From: CAYPHY01 sp964410625 | Lineage (GTDB): Bacteria; Chloroflexota; Anaerolineae; Promineifilales; Promineifilaceae | Reading direction: 5' to 3' | Length of the DNA: 64,000 bases | NCBI GenBank assembly: GCA_964410625.1 | Contig: CAYPHY010000008.1 | Span: 107,177-171,176, forward strand | Shown: positions 1 through 8,892 of the stretch, in pieces | Layout: the number at the start of each line of letters is the position of its first letter | Numbering within the stretch: position 1 is the stretch's first letter | The notes under the pieces: generated by a model | The model's database searches: none | Seen by the model: only the letters and a program-made list of their open reading frames with translations | What the model was told of the DNA's origin: nothing | Translations under genes and position numbers: made by a program

Positions 1-914
1 AGAAAAATTATCGCTGTCCAGCCCAGACTTTGTACAACACTTAACTCCAGGCGGGCGGCCAGAACGATAAACAAAAAGCCGAGCAGGAGCGAAAGCAGGC
101 TCTCCTTGAACTCAATGATGTGGCGCACCGGCACGACTCGTTGGTTGGTCAGGGCAATACCCATGACAATGACCGTTAGCAGCCCCGATTCATGGGAAAT
201 GACATTGGACAGGGTGAAGAGGGCGACCACCAACATCAGCGAGATGGCATTTTGCAGATAGTCGGGAATGAGGCGGCGTTGCAGCAGCAAGACAAACAGC
301 CCCGCGCCGAGAAGCCCCAAACCCAGACCAACCACGATGGTTAACAGGACCCCGCCGAGGATAACGCTGGTGGCGCGGTTGAAAGCGCCTTGCAGGATAA
401 TTTCAAAGACCAACACCGTAAGCACCGCGCCGACGGGGTCGATCAGAATCCCTTCCCATTTCAGGATCGCCCCGGTTCGGCCGCGCGGCCGAATCAGCCG
501 CAGCAGTGGCCCCACGACAGTTGGCCCGGTGACGATCAGGATCGCGCCGAGGAGAATGGCGATGGGCCATTCCAAACCCACGATGTAATAGGCGGTGACG
601 GTGGTAACGACCCACGTGACAATGGCCCCGACAGTAATCAGCCTAAACATGGTCGGGCCAATCTCCGGGAGTTCCCGCCAGCGCAGCGTCAGACCACCTT
701 CATAAAGGATAATGGCGACGGCCAATGAGATGATCGGGAAAAGGGTGGGGCCAAACAGTTGGTCAGGGTTGAGGAAGCCGGTGAGAGGGCCGGCGATAAA
801 GCCGAACAAGAGCAGCAGCAAGATGGAAGGGAGCCGCAAACGCCAGGCCAGCCACTGGGCGACAGTGCCCAAGACGAGGATGCTTGCCAGTCCGATTAGT
901 AATGTTTCACGCAA
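1..914 (-). CDS. Cation:proton antiporter, CPA1/NhaP-like (C-terminus cut by window edge)
   Basis: I translated this gene from the minus strand; it runs off the window start, so only about 304 N-terminal residues are visible. It starts with TTG at 914, about 7 nt after an AAGGAGAG ribosome-binding site. The protein is a polytopic membrane protein rich in Leu, Ile, Val and Gly. It carries TGPTVVGPLL near residues 129-138 and WEGILIDPVGA near 153-163; Glu154 and Asp159 fall where CPA1 antiporters hold the charged pair of the transport path. By family knowledge it exchanges Na+ (or K+) for H+ across the inner membrane. The missing end may hold a TrkA-N domain, but this cannot be seen here. The GNAT gene lies upstream on the same strand, separated by a perfect inverted repeat. 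Confidence 0.85.
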   Translation of the reverse strand, partial: MRETLLIGLASILVLGTVAQWLAWRLRLPSILLLLLFGFIAGPLTGFLNPDQLFGPTLFPIISLAVAIILYEGGLTLRWRELPEIGPTMFRLITVGAIVTWVVTTVTAYYIVGLEWPIAILLGAILIVTGPTVVGPLLRLIRPRGRTGAILKWEGILIDPVGAVLTVLVFEIILQGAFNRATSVILGGVLLTIVVGLGLGLLGAGLFVLLLQRRLIPDYLQNAISLMLVVALFTLSNVISHESGLLTVIVMGIALTNQRVVPVRHIIEFKESLLSLLLGFLFIVLAARLELSVVQSLGWTAIIF

Positions 915-937
915 TACGCTCTCTCCTTATAATGGGA

Positions 938-1016
938 TTCCACGAATTGGCACGGTCCTTCACAAATTAGATGTTTATTTAGGCAGAACTCGTGCGACGT
1001 CTTCCAATTCGTGGAA
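938..1016. repeat. Perfect 13-bp inverted repeat between two minus-strand genes
   Basis: TTCCACGAATTGG (938-950) is matched exactly by CCAATTCGTGGAA (1004-1016), 53 bp apart. The 'ttcgtg/cacgaa' wording recurs at 4264-4300 and 41876-41930, so it is one of the dispersed repeat families here rather than a dedicated operator. It could fold in RNA as a hairpin after the GNAT gene. Confidence 0.7.
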
Positions 1017-1035
1017 CACGCTTTGCTCATCCAGC

Positions 1036-1896
1036 TCATTCTCGCCGGATGAATTGGTATTCGGCATAGTCCATGATCGGCCGATAGCCGATGTCCTGAT
1101 AGATATGGTTGGAAGTCCGATTGGCGGAGTCGGTGAACAGGGTACAGCGAATATACCCTTCGTCGAGCAATCGCTGGCTGAGGTGGGCCACGCAAGCCGA
1201 GGCGTAGCCATGTTCCCGTTGCTCCGGTGGGGTATAGACGAGGTTGATGGCAATGGTTTGCGCGGTCGGCCGCGCCTTGGCCGCCATCGAAACCGGCTCC
1301 CCATCCTCCCATAAAAAGAGATCGCCACCACTGATCAGCCGGTCGGCAATCGCCTGGGCAGAAGCGGCGTCGCTCTCCTTTTCCGGCGATGTCTCGGCCT
1401 GGAAATCGGCCGTCCATTGGGCGATCTGTTCGCGGTCGTCAAGGATGGCGGGGCGCAAACGGCCGCCGGGCAAATTGGGCGGGAAGACGACTTGCTCCAG
1501 TTCCATCAGCCGTTGGCGCAAGCCAGGACGCGGGCTGAAGCCGGTCAGCGTCGCCCAGGCGTTGGCAAAAGCGCGTGTCAGATCGGCCGGGCCAAAGACG
1601 GTTGGCACACGACGGCCGCTTTGTTGCAGTTCACGGGCCAGCAGCTTGAGCGCAGTCGCCGGAACAGCGCGATGGCTGGAGAGGAGCAGTCGGCGCGGGC
1701 TGAGCATGGCGGCCGCCAGCAATATGCCCTGCCCATCTTCGATATAGGCGAGATAAGGTTTGTGGCGTAGCCCCTGGCGCGGCCGTGAGCTCATCAGCAA
1801 CCCCAGCAACATTCCATTGGCAACCTCATCTGCGGCCAAAAACGGGCTGATGATTTCCTGGTAGGTTGAAACATCGCTACGATGATGAAGTTGCAT
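1036..1896 (-). CDS. GNAT-family N-acetyltransferase
   Basis: The 286-residue protein has a C-terminal GNAT domain (about residues 150-286). The acetyl-CoA-binding segment is seen as PPEQREHGYASACVAHLS followed by the typical NHIYQDIGYRPI strand-helix near the end. GNAT enzymes move an acetyl group from acetyl-CoA to an amine; the substrate cannot be read from the sequence. The N-terminal half is less typical and may be a degenerate second GNAT fold. I chose ATG 1896 because AAGGG lies 9 nt upstream; an in-frame TTG at 1920 has no such site. The gene is probably monocistronic. Confidence 0.8.
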   Translation of the reverse strand: MQLHHRSDVSTYQEIISPFLAADEVANGMLLGLLMSSRPRQGLRHKPYLAYIEDGQGILLAAAMLSPRRLLLSSHRAVPATALKLLARELQQSGRRVPTVFGPADLTRAFANAWATLTGFSPRPGLRQRLMELEQVVFPPNLPGGRLRPAILDDREQIAQWTADFQAETSPEKESDAASAQAIADRLISGGDLFLWEDGEPVSMAAKARPTAQTIAINLVYTPPEQREHGYASACVAHLSQRLLDEGYIRCTLFTDSANRTSNHIYQDIGYRPIMDYAEYQFIRRE

Positions 1897-2114
1897 GTTG
1901 ATAATCCCTTGAAACAACAATGTCGCTTATAAAGCCTATAGACATTTTCCCCACTTTTTGTCAATCTTACAAACAAACATGACCTGCTCTCCTACGAAAT
2001 ATGGGCCGTCACGGTGGAAGCTTATGGTCTGATTAGGAAACAGCCATATTTGCCCAACAGTTGCTTATTATGGTCCGCTTATGATGGTCGTTTAGCTTGA
2101 AGGAGAAATTCGCT

Positions 2115-3323
2115 ATGTGTGCTAGATTCGGTCTACGTGGAATTTTTCAACTGATTCTCTTGAGTGGCTTGCTGCTTGTCGGCTGCGGGACTAGGGGTGC
2201 TCCAGCTGCCACCCCGGATGCCGGTTTAGAGCGAGCAACAACCGAACCAACAACGACCGCCGCCATTCCGGTGGATAATTCGGCCGAGACTTCAACGGAA
2301 ACGGCCGCAACAGTAGCGCCGCCAACAGAGACAACCGTGGCGGAAGTGGTGACAGAGGCGACAGAGGAACCATCGTTACCTCCGGCGGCAACGGCCGTAC
2401 CGCCCATTTCCGAATCCCAACCAACACTCCAGGAGTATCCTGTCCCCTCTGGATCACATCCCCATGACGTGGCTCCCGCACCGGATGGGACAGTCTGGTA
2501 TACGGCGCAATTGCTAGGTGCGCTAGGGCGGCTCGATCCAGCAACAGGCGAGACCCATCACATCCCGCTTGGGAACGGCGCTGCGCCGCATGGGGTAATC
2601 GTCGGCCCGGATGGCGCACCGTGGATTACGGATAGTGGGCTTAACGCCATTGTCCGGGTGGACCCGGTTAGTGAAGAAGTGCAAACCTTCCCCTTACCGG
2701 CGGAGAGGAGTAACGCCAACCTCAACACGGCTACGTTTGACGGCCGTGGTATCCTCTGGTTCACCGGCCAAAACGGCGTTTACGGGCGATTAGATCCGGC
2801 AACGGGGGAAATGGAAGTATTTGATGCGCCGCGCGGTCGCGGGCCATACGGCATTGCCACGACACCGGATGGCGAAGTGTACTATGCTTCGTTAGCCGGT
2901 AGTCATATCGCGGCAATTGATCAAAATACTGGTGAGGCAACCATTCTGGAGCCGCCAACCTCCGGCCAGGGTTCACGCCGTGTGTGGTCGGATTCGCAAG
3001 GGCGTTTGTGGGTTAGCGAATGGAACGCGGGACAAGTGGGGATGTATGATCCATCTAGCGGCGAGTGGCGAGAGTGGCGTTTGCCAGGTAACAACCCGAT
3101 GACCTACGCTGTGTATGTGGACGACCAGGATCAGGTCTGGTTGAGCGACTTTGGCGCCAATGCAATGGTGCGCTTTGACCCGCAGACAGAGACATTTGAG
3201 AGCTTTCCGCTTCCTAGCCCTGCGGGTAGCGTGCGCCAAATCTTGGGACGGCCGGGAGAAGTGTGGGGGGCGGAGTCGGCCGCCGACAAACTGATCGTCA
3301 TACGAATAAACGGGGCCGGATAA
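2115..3323 (+). CDS. Vgb-like (virginiamycin B lyase family) beta-propeller lipoprotein
   Basis: The protein starts with a lipoprotein signal peptide ending in LLLVGC, which makes Cys24 the lipidation site. A Thr/Ala/Pro-rich linker follows to about residue 105, then a beta-propeller built of repeats such as WYTAQLLGALGRLDPATGE and GRLWVSEWNAGQVGMYDP. This repeat style is that of the Vgb/NHL group. Real Vgb opens streptogramin B, but most distant relatives in environmental genomes are uncharacterised, so lyase activity is not claimed. It should sit on the outside of the cell membrane. ATG 2115 is chosen over TTG 2097 because AAGGAG lies just upstream. The body of the gene carries six CGGCCG sites, so it looks native. 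Confidence 0.75.
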   Translation: MCARFGLRGIFQLILLSGLLLVGCGTRGAPAATPDAGLERATTEPTTTAAIPVDNSAETSTETAATVAPPTETTVAEVVTEATEEPSLPPAATAVPPISESQPTLQEYPVPSGSHPHDVAPAPDGTVWYTAQLLGALGRLDPATGETHHIPLGNGAAPHGVIVGPDGAPWITDSGLNAIVRVDPVSEEVQTFPLPAERSNANLNTATFDGRGILWFTGQNGVYGRLDPATGEMEVFDAPRGRGPYGIATTPDGEVYYASLAGSHIAAIDQNTGEATILEPPTSGQGSRRVWSDSQGRLWVSEWNAGQVGMYDPSSGEWREWRLPGNNPMTYAVYVDDQDQVWLSDFGANAMVRFDPQTETFESFPLPSPAGSVRQILGRPGEVWGAESAADKLIVIRINGAG

Positions 3324-3344
3324 CATCGGTTTCACGTTTCTGAA

Positions 3345-4208
3345 TCAAGTAAGACGACGGCCGAGTGCGTTCGTGACACGGCCGACTGTTTCCCAAAAAT
3401 GAGCCGCCTCTGACACGGGCAATGCTTGCTCTTTGTCGGAAAGGGCTTCTTCGGGATGGGGATGGAACTCGACCAGCAGGCCATCGGCCCCGGCAGCGAC
3501 GGCCGCCAACGCAGCGGGCAACACCAGGTCGGCGCGGCCAGTGGCGTGGCTAGGGTCACCGATGATCGGGAAGTGGGTTTCGCGCTTCAGCAGGGCGATG
3601 CCATTGGTATCGAGCGTGTTGCGCGTGGCCGTCTCGAAGGTGCGGATGCCGCGCTCGCAAAGGATGATGCGCTCATTGCCGCGACTGCTGATGTGGTCGG
3701 CCGCCGCCAGCCACTCGCGTATTGTTGCCATATAGCCTCGCTTCAACAACACTGGCATCTCTGTCTCACCGGCCGCCCAGAGGAGGGGGAAGTGTTGCAT
3801 ATTGCGGCTGCCGATCTGGATGATGTCGGCATACTCCGCGACGAGGGGGATATTGTCTACGGCCAGTGCCTCAGTGATGACCAATAGACCGAACTCGTCG
3901 GCAACGGCACGCAGGATTTCCAACCCTTCGCGGCCGAGTCCTTGAAAGTCGTAGGGGGAGGTGCGCGGCTTGAACGCGCCACCACGCAGCACACGACCGC
4001 CCATGCGAGCAATGGCCGCGGCCGTCGCCCGCGTTTGTTCATAGCTTTCCACGGAGCATGGCCCGGCCATCATCACCACATCACGGCCGCCCACGCTCAA
4101 GTCGGGTGCAATTTGTACCGGTCGAGTTGGGGTGAGGACGGCCGATAGCTCGCTTCGTTTTGCTTCGTCCTCAACAATTACCGGTTCTATATATGTTTGC
4201 TCAAACAT
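3345..4208 (-). CDS. aroF: 3-deoxy-7-phosphoheptulonate (DAHP) synthase, AroF/AroG-like
   Basis: This enzyme joins phosphoenolpyruvate and erythrose 4-phosphate, the first step toward chorismate. The 287-residue protein has AGPCSVES at residues 48-55 and RGGAFKPRTSPYDFQG from about 75, both hallmarks of the short class I-beta (AroA/KDSA-like) enzymes, plus HPHPEEALSD near the end. There is no chorismate-mutase or ACT domain, so feedback control is not evident. ATG 4208 has GAGGA 5 nt upstream; TTG 4238 is a weaker alternative. It converges with the Vgb-like gene. Its position beside the menaquinone genes fits a role supplying chorismate for menaquinone as well as aromatic amino acids. Confidence 0.93.
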   Translation of the reverse strand: MFEQTYIEPVIVEDEAKRSELSAVLTPTRPVQIAPDLSVGGRDVVMMAGPCSVESYEQTRATAAAIARMGGRVLRGGAFKPRTSPYDFQGLGREGLEILRAVADEFGLLVITEALAVDNIPLVAEYADIIQIGSRNMQHFPLLWAAGETEMPVLLKRGYMATIREWLAAADHISSRGNERIILCERGIRTFETATRNTLDTNGIALLKRETHFPIIGDPSHATGRADLVLPAALAAVAAGADGLLVEFHPHPEEALSDKEQALPVSEAAHFWETVGRVTNALGRRLT

Positions 4209-4541
4209 TATGATCCTCGTGCTGGTAGTTTTGCCCAATCTTGGCGTAACCGACCAGTTTCCTTCTATTTTCGTGAAATTCGTGTCATTCGTATCAAAAA
4301 ATTATTGGCTGCGTAAGTCCTGATGTATAAAACAACTTCATTTTCAACGCAGAGTCGCAGAGATGCAGAGGCGCAGAGAAAACAAGTGAAACTCTGCGTC
4401 TCTGTTTCTCCGCGTCTCTGCGTTTTTAAGGAACATACTTCACCTAATTTTCCGAGTACCAGCCACATGCCACCTGCTACTTGCCACGCACCAACCATCC
4501 AAAGATCGCCTAACCACATATTTTTGATATAACAAGCAATC
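4209..4541. other. 333-bp intergenic region holding three repeat families, no gene
   Basis: No plausible coding frame is present. The stretch holds a 'ttcgtg' repeat (about 4264-4300), a 'cgcagag' inverted repeat (4346-4425) and a 'gccacatgccacctgctacttgccac' type repeat (about 4454-4490). Promoters for the divergent DAHP synthase and menA genes must lie here, but none stands out. Confidence 0.7.
4346..4425. repeat. 'cgcagag' near-palindromic intergenic repeat, copy 1
   Basis: The left half is made of iterated cgcagag-type words and the right half of their complement ctctgcg, so the element can fold on itself. Related copies lie at about 13932-14004 (complete), 51930-51965 (half) and 59090-59131 (degenerate). 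All are intergenic. Confidence 0.75.
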
Positions 4542-5471
4542 ATGATTTCATCCTCAAACTCATCCGCTTCCTATCGCATTTGGCTGGTGGCGGCACGGCC
4601 GCGAACACTGCCATTGGCGATTGCCAGCATCATTCTTGGTACGTCATTAGCAGCGGCCGAAGGCATGTTCGACTGGCGTGTGGCGTTGTTCTCCGTGCTG
4701 ACCGCCATTTTGCTGCAAGTCTTATCCAATCTCGCCAACGACTATGGCGATTGGCAACACGGGGCTGACCACGCTGGCCGCCAGGGGCCACCTCGCGCTG
4801 TGCAAAGCGGCCTCATCCCGCCTAAGACGATGCGAATTGCCATTGCCCTGACGGCATTGCTGGCGGTTCTCTCCGGGTTGGCTTTGCTCTGGTTCGCTTT
4901 CGGCCGCTCCGCCTTCTCGTTGGTAGTGGTCTTTGCCCTGCTGGGGGCGGCGGCGATTGGTGCAGCGATCACCTATACGGCCGGACGGCTGCCCTATGGC
5001 TACGCCGGGCTGGGCGATCTCAGCGTGCTGATCTTCTTCGGCTGGGTCGGCGTGGTGGGTAGCTACTTCACCCAAACCCAAAGCCTCGATTGGCCGATTT
5101 TCCTTGCGGCGACGAGTTGCGGCCTGTTGGCGGTGGCGGTGTTGAATGTCAACAACATCCGCGACCTGGAATCAGACCGCGAGGCGGGGAAGCATACGCT
5201 TCCTGTGCGCCTCGGTCTTGACCGCGCCAGAGTCTACCACTGGCTGCTGTTGTCGCTGGCCGTTCTTTGTGCCTTGCTGTTTGTGTTGTTAACGTTTCGC
5301 AGTTTGTGGCAACTGCTCTTTCTATTGTCGCTTCCGTTGTTGATTCAGAACGGCCGCGCTATCTCACAAACATATGATCTGGCCGAACTCAATCCCTGGT
5401 TGAGGCAATTGTCTATGGCGACGCTCCGCTTTGTGATCCTCTTCAGCGTAGGCCATTTAATTGCCAGTTGA
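4542..5471 (+). CDS. menA: 1,4-dihydroxy-2-naphthoate polyprenyltransferase MenA
   Basis: This integral membrane enzyme attaches the polyprenyl tail to 1,4-dihydroxy-2-naphthoate, giving demethylmenaquinone. The 309-residue protein is highly hydrophobic with about eight or nine membrane segments. The first Asp-rich UbiA-type motif appears as NDYGDWQHGADHAGR near residues 66-80, the MenA form, and the second as NNIRDLESDREAGK near 203-216. WLVAARPRTLPLA near the N-terminus is also typical. It converges on the men operon (menH ends at 5506), so the last quinone step is transcribed separately from the head-group genes. It carries five CGGCCG sites. Confidence 0.93.
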   Translation: MISSSNSSASYRIWLVAARPRTLPLAIASIILGTSLAAAEGMFDWRVALFSVLTAILLQVLSNLANDYGDWQHGADHAGRQGPPRAVQSGLIPPKTMRIAIALTALLAVLSGLALLWFAFGRSAFSLVVVFALLGAAAIGAAITYTAGRLPYGYAGLGDLSVLIFFGWVGVVGSYFTQTQSLDWPIFLAATSCGLLAVAVLNVNNIRDLESDREAGKHTLPVRLGLDRARVYHWLLLSLAVLCALLFVLLTFRSLWQLLFLLSLPLLIQNGRAISQTYDLAELNPWLRQLSMATLRFVILFSVGHLIAS

Positions 5472-5519
5472 CCGTTCTTAATTGACCATTGGCAATTGAC
5501 AATTATCAATTGTTAATTA
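5472..5519. repeat. 'caattgacaattatcaattg' repeat, copy 1
   Basis: This AT-rich self-complementary repeat lies between menA and menH and runs into the last codons and stop of menH. Related copies lie at about 7917-7965, 40985-41015, 41532-41562 and 61518-61618. At 41532 it also supplies a gene end. Confidence 0.7.
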
Positions 5520-6330
5520 AGAATTTCGTGACGGCCGCGATAAACTTATCCGGCCGTTCCAAATGAATTGTGTGTCCGGCGTCGGCGATGAGTTGCCGGG
5601 TCGCGTCGGGCATTACAGCGGCCATCTGCCGGTTAATCGCCAGGAACTTCTCATCCAATGCCCCTGCCAACAAGAGGGTGGGCATCTCCAGTTCCGATAG
5701 GCGCGGCCAGAGCGAAGGCTGCACGCCGGTCCCCATGCCGCGCAAGCTGTTGGCTAGACCATGCGGCCGATTCTTCAACCGCTGCGCTCGTAAAGCTGCT
5801 TGCACCTCGGCCGCCAGTCGCTGTTGGCTGGCAAATAACGGTATGCCTTCCCAGCGTTCGACAAAAGCGTGAATCCCATTGGCTTCAATCCAATCGGCCA
5901 GTTCACAATCACCTTCCCGTCGTTGTTGGCGTTCAGCGTCCGTTTCCAGACCAGGGGACGCGCTTTCCAGGAGCAACGTGCGTACCAAGTGCGGCCGTGT
6001 GACTGCCAGATAGAGCGCAAGACGGCCGCCCATTGAGTAGCCCAGGACGTGGGCCGGAACCGCGTCCAGGTTGAGCAAGAGTGCTTCTAAATCGGCCGCT
6101 GCCGCTTCCATGCTGTAGCGTTTAGCGTCTGCCGGTGCGCCGGTGCGGCCGTGGCCGAGCAAGTCTGGTGCAATCACCCGGAAATGCGCTGACAACTCCG
6201 AAAAGAAGGGCAGCCAGTTATCGCTGCTACCGGTAAAGCCGTGCAACAACAACAGCGGTTCACCCTCTCCTACTACTTTGACATGGTAGCCAACCCCATT
6301 TATTACCAGAACGCCTTCACTATTATTCAT
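5506..6330 (-). CDS. menH: SHCHC synthase MenH (alpha/beta hydrolase)
   Basis: MenH removes pyruvate from SEPHCHC to give 2-succinyl-6-hydroxy-2,4-cyclohexadiene-1-carboxylate. The 274-residue alpha/beta-hydrolase has the oxyanion segment LLLHGFTGSSDNW near residue 27, the nucleophile elbow GYSMGG near 100 and the catalytic His in DAGHTIHLERP near 251. The assignment over other hydrolases rests on the operon context. Both ends touch repeats: the start ATG lies in a 'gacaatgaataat' repeat and the last codons (LINN, stop) lie in the 'caattg' repeat. It is the last gene of the men operon. Confidence 0.85.
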   Translation of the reverse strand: MNNSEGVLVINGVGYHVKVVGEGEPLLLLHGFTGSSDNWLPFFSELSAHFRVIAPDLLGHGRTGAPADAKRYSMEAAAADLEALLLNLDAVPAHVLGYSMGGRLALYLAVTRPHLVRTLLLESASPGLETDAERQQRREGDCELADWIEANGIHAFVERWEGIPLFASQQRLAAEVQAALRAQRLKNRPHGLANSLRGMGTGVQPSLWPRLSELEMPTLLLAGALDEKFLAINRQMAAVMPDATRQLIADAGHTIHLERPDKFIAAVTKFLINN

Positions 6331-6343
6331 TGTCTCATTAATG

Positions 6344-6430
6344 GTTACGCAGATAACGCGAATGAAACGCGGATGACGCGGATTTTTTCATTGTTCATTA
6401 TCTCATTGTTCATTGTCTCATTGTTCATTG
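6344..6430. repeat. 'acgcggatgacgcg' and 'attgttcat' repeats between menH and menE
   Basis: Two repeat types abut. The first (6344-6385) has iterated cgcgga/gatgac words, shared with about 8814-8858, 33143-33187, 34604-34664 and 47820-47850. The second (about 6386-6430) has three rounds of a 'ttgttcattgtctca' word and covers the stop codon of menE. Confidence 0.7.
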
Positions 6431-7911
6431 AACCAACGCGCCACTTCCCGCCGTTGGATTTTGCCGGAGCCAGTGGTTGGTAGTTGGTCAACAAACTTAA
6501 TCTGCCGCGGCTGTTTGTACCCTGCCAGATGGGAACGGCCGAAAGCAAGTAGATCGGCTGCTTCCAGGCCACCCTTTTGGCGGGGAACGACAGCGGCCGC
6601 CACCTGTTGCCCCCACTCAGGGTGGGGGAGGCCGACTACGCAGACGGCCGCGACGCCGGGATGTTGTAATAAGACCCGTTCCACTTCTGCCGGATAGACA
6701 TTCTCGCCACCGCTGACGATCAAGTCCACTCGCCGGTCAACCAGCCACAAATCACCGTCCTCGTCCAAGTAGCCAATGTCGCCGGTATGCAAGCCTTCGG
6801 GGCGTAGCACCTGGCGGGTGGCATCCTCGTCGTTGAGATAGCCGCCCATCACCGTTGGCCCATTGACGACGATCTCCCCCGGTGTACCAGGAGGGAGCGG
6901 GCCATCGTCGCCGCAAATGGTGACGGTGGTGAATAACAAAGGTTTGCCGACGCTGCCGGGTTTGGCGGCCGTTTCTTCCGGCCGCATCGTCGCCACTTGC
7001 GAGGCGGCTTCCGTCAGGCCATAAGTTGGGGCAACGGGGATACCGGCGGCTATGGCGCGTTGCACCAGGTCGGGATAGGCGGCCGCGCCGCCCAACAAGG
7101 CCAGGCGCAGAGCGCTTTGTCCCATCCCCGCTTCCAACAGGCGATAGAGCATCGTCGGAACCAGGGAGATGAGTGTTGGCCTGTCTTGCTCCAGGCTGTG
7201 CAACACCCTCTCGACATCGAAGCCATCGTGGAGGATGACGGCCGAGCCATAGAGGCAGGAGCGAAAGACAACGGCCAACCCACCAACATGGCACAACGAG
7301 AGACAACTAAGCCAGCGCTCATCAGGGCCGATGCCGGTGTGGAAGGCGGAGGTGGTCGCGCTCCAAAAGTGGTTGGCAAAGCTCAACATCACCCCTTTTG
7401 GATGGCCGGTTGTGCCGGAAGTAAAGACGACTGCTTGCAAGCGGTTAAGGGCAAACTGCCTTGATTGGGGTCGGGTTTGTAGCAGCGGCCTTAGCTGTCT
7501 CTCCACGAATTGGTCCTGCTTCCATTGCAGGCAGTAAACGCCGCATGTATCTGGAGCAGCGGCCGTCGCCAGTGCCTCTGTTTGTGGAGCGCAGATGAGC
7601 AGGTCGGCGGCCGCGTGGTTGAGTTGCCAGCCTGCTTCGGCGGCCGTCAGCCGCGTGTTCAGCGGGACCAGCACCGCCCCCAACCGCGCCAGCGCATGGA
7701 CCAGCGCGAGATGGATCAGATTGGCCGGTAGCAGCGTCGCCACCATCGTCCCTTCGCCCACACCTAAAGCAATCAGCCGTTGGCATAACTCAGTAACCAA
7801 CTGGTCTAGCTGGCGATAGGTATAGAGCGCGTCGCCGACGATGACGGCCGTTGCTCCCGGCGTTGTCCTCGCTCGTGCCGCTAACCAGTCCATTTGATGC
7901 TTACTGCTCAT
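6418..7911 (-). CDS. menE: o-succinylbenzoate-CoA ligase MenE
   Basis: This AMP-forming adenylating enzyme activates o-succinylbenzoate with CoA. The 497-residue protein has the P-loop-like VVFTSGTTGHPKGVM near residues 160-174, the TYGLTEAASQ segment near 291 and LHTGDIGYLDEDGDLWLVDR near 375. The C-terminal PTTGSGKIQRREV has the catalytic Lys. General acyl-CoA ligases share these motifs, so the call depends partly on its place between menB and menH. The final residues (NEQ, stop) are encoded by the 'attgttcat' repeat. Confidence 0.9.
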   Translation of the reverse strand: MSSKHQMDWLAARARTTPGATAVIVGDALYTYRQLDQLVTELCQRLIALGVGEGTMVATLLPANLIHLALVHALARLGAVLVPLNTRLTAAEAGWQLNHAAADLLICAPQTEALATAAAPDTCGVYCLQWKQDQFVERQLRPLLQTRPQSRQFALNRLQAVVFTSGTTGHPKGVMLSFANHFWSATTSAFHTGIGPDERWLSCLSLCHVGGLAVVFRSCLYGSAVILHDGFDVERVLHSLEQDRPTLISLVPTMLYRLLEAGMGQSALRLALLGGAAAYPDLVQRAIAAGIPVAPTYGLTEAASQVATMRPEETAAKPGSVGKPLLFTTVTICGDDGPLPPGTPGEIVVNGPTVMGGYLNDEDATRQVLRPEGLHTGDIGYLDEDGDLWLVDRRVDLIVSGGENVYPAEVERVLLQHPGVAAVCVVGLPHPEWGQQVAAAVVPRQKGGLEAADLLAFGRSHLAGYKQPRQIKFVDQLPTTGSGKIQRREVARWFNEQ

Positions 7912-7914
7912 CGT

Positions 7915-7966
7915 TCACTGTTAATAATTGTCAATTGGCAACTGTCAATTGTGAATGGTCAATTAC
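7915..7966. repeat. 'caattg' repeat between menE and menB
   Basis: This is an AT-rich repeat of the 'ttgtcaattggcaactgtcaattg' type, filling the gap between menB and menE. It is homologous to the copy at 5472-5519. Confidence 0.65.
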
Positions 7967-8797
7967 CTACGGCCGCCACGGATACTGGCTGAAGTCCGGG
8001 TCGCGCTTTTCGACAAACGCATTGCGCCCTTCCTTGCCTTCGTCGGTCATATAGAAGAGCATCGTCGCATCCCCGGCTAAGACCTGCAAGCCCGTTTGTC
8101 CATCCAGGTCGGCGTTCATCCCCGCCTTTAACATGCGAATGGCAATAGGGCTTTTTGCCAAAATTTCCTGTGCCCACTGTACCCCTTCCGCTTCTAGCTG
8201 GTCTATTGGCACAACGGTATTGACCAAGCCCATCTTTTCCGCCTGCTCCGCATTATATTGGCGGCAGAGGTACCAGATTTCGCGGGCTTTCTTTTGGCCG
8301 ACAATGGAGGCGAGGTAGTTGGAGCCAAAGCCGCCATCGAAGCTGCCAACGATTGGCCCTGTCTGGCCGAAGATGGCGTTGTCGGCGGCAATGGTCAGAT
8401 CGCAGATGACATGCAACACATGGCCGCCGCCTATCGCATAGCCAGCGACAAGGGCGATGACCGGCTTGGGCATCGTGCGGATGATACGTTGCAATTCCAA
8501 CACATTCAGCCGTGCCATACCGCTGTCATCCACATAACCGGCATGGCCGCGCACTTTTTGGTCTCCTCCGGCGCAGAAGGCGTATTTGCCATCGGCCGCT
8601 GGACCGTTGCCGGTCAGCAAGACCACGCCCACTTCCTGGTCCATCCACACATGGCGGAAGGCGTCGATCATTTCGTCAATGGTCAGTGGGCGGAAGGCGT
8701 TGCGTACCTCCGGCCGGTTAAAGGCGATGCGGGCCATCCCGTCCGCCTTGTGATAGGTGATGTCGGTATACTCTTTTACTACTTGCCAGTTTGTCAT
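7967..8797 (-). CDS. menB: 1,4-dihydroxy-2-naphthoyl-CoA synthase MenB
   Basis: MenB closes the second ring of the naphthoquinone by a Dieckmann-type condensation of o-succinylbenzoyl-CoA. The 276-residue crotonase-fold protein shows FNRPEVRNAFRP near residue 25, FCAGGDQKVRGHAGY near 75 and the glycine-rich GYAIGGGHVLH near 117. The C-terminal KEGRNAFVEKRDPDFSQY is the MenB signature, distinct from ordinary enoyl-CoA hydratases. ATG 8797 is preceded by GGAG at 6 nt. The length is normal for the family. Confidence 0.95.
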   Translation of the reverse strand: MTNWQVVKEYTDITYHKADGMARIAFNRPEVRNAFRPLTIDEMIDAFRHVWMDQEVGVVLLTGNGPAADGKYAFCAGGDQKVRGHAGYVDDSGMARLNVLELQRIIRTMPKPVIALVAGYAIGGGHVLHVICDLTIAADNAIFGQTGPIVGSFDGGFGSNYLASIVGQKKAREIWYLCRQYNAEQAEKMGLVNTVVPIDQLEAEGVQWAQEILAKSPIAIRMLKAGMNADLDGQTGLQVLAGDATMLFYMTDEGKEGRNAFVEKRDPDFSQYPWRP

Positions 8798-8813
8798 AAT
8801 TAACTCCTAAGAT

Positions 8814-8892
8814 AGTTACGCGGATTACGCAGATGAAACGCAGATGACGCGGATTTTTTATCTGTCAACTGCCTACTGCCTACTGCTTACTG
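8814..8892. repeat. 'acgcagatgacgcgg' repeat and 'tgcctactgcctactgcttactg' repeat
   Basis: The first part (8814-8858) belongs to the 'acgcggatgacgcg' family. The second (about 8866-8892) iterates 'tgcctac' and encodes the last residues and stop of MenD. Relatives of the second part lie at 46811-46845 and 63532-63556. Confidence 0.7.

Noticed and set aside
2115..3323. Calling the Vgb-like protein an antibiotic resistance enzyme
   Set aside because: Beta-propeller lipoproteins with Vgb-like repeats are common; no catalytic residues could be confirmed, and the protein is a membrane-anchored, extracytoplasmic lipoprotein.
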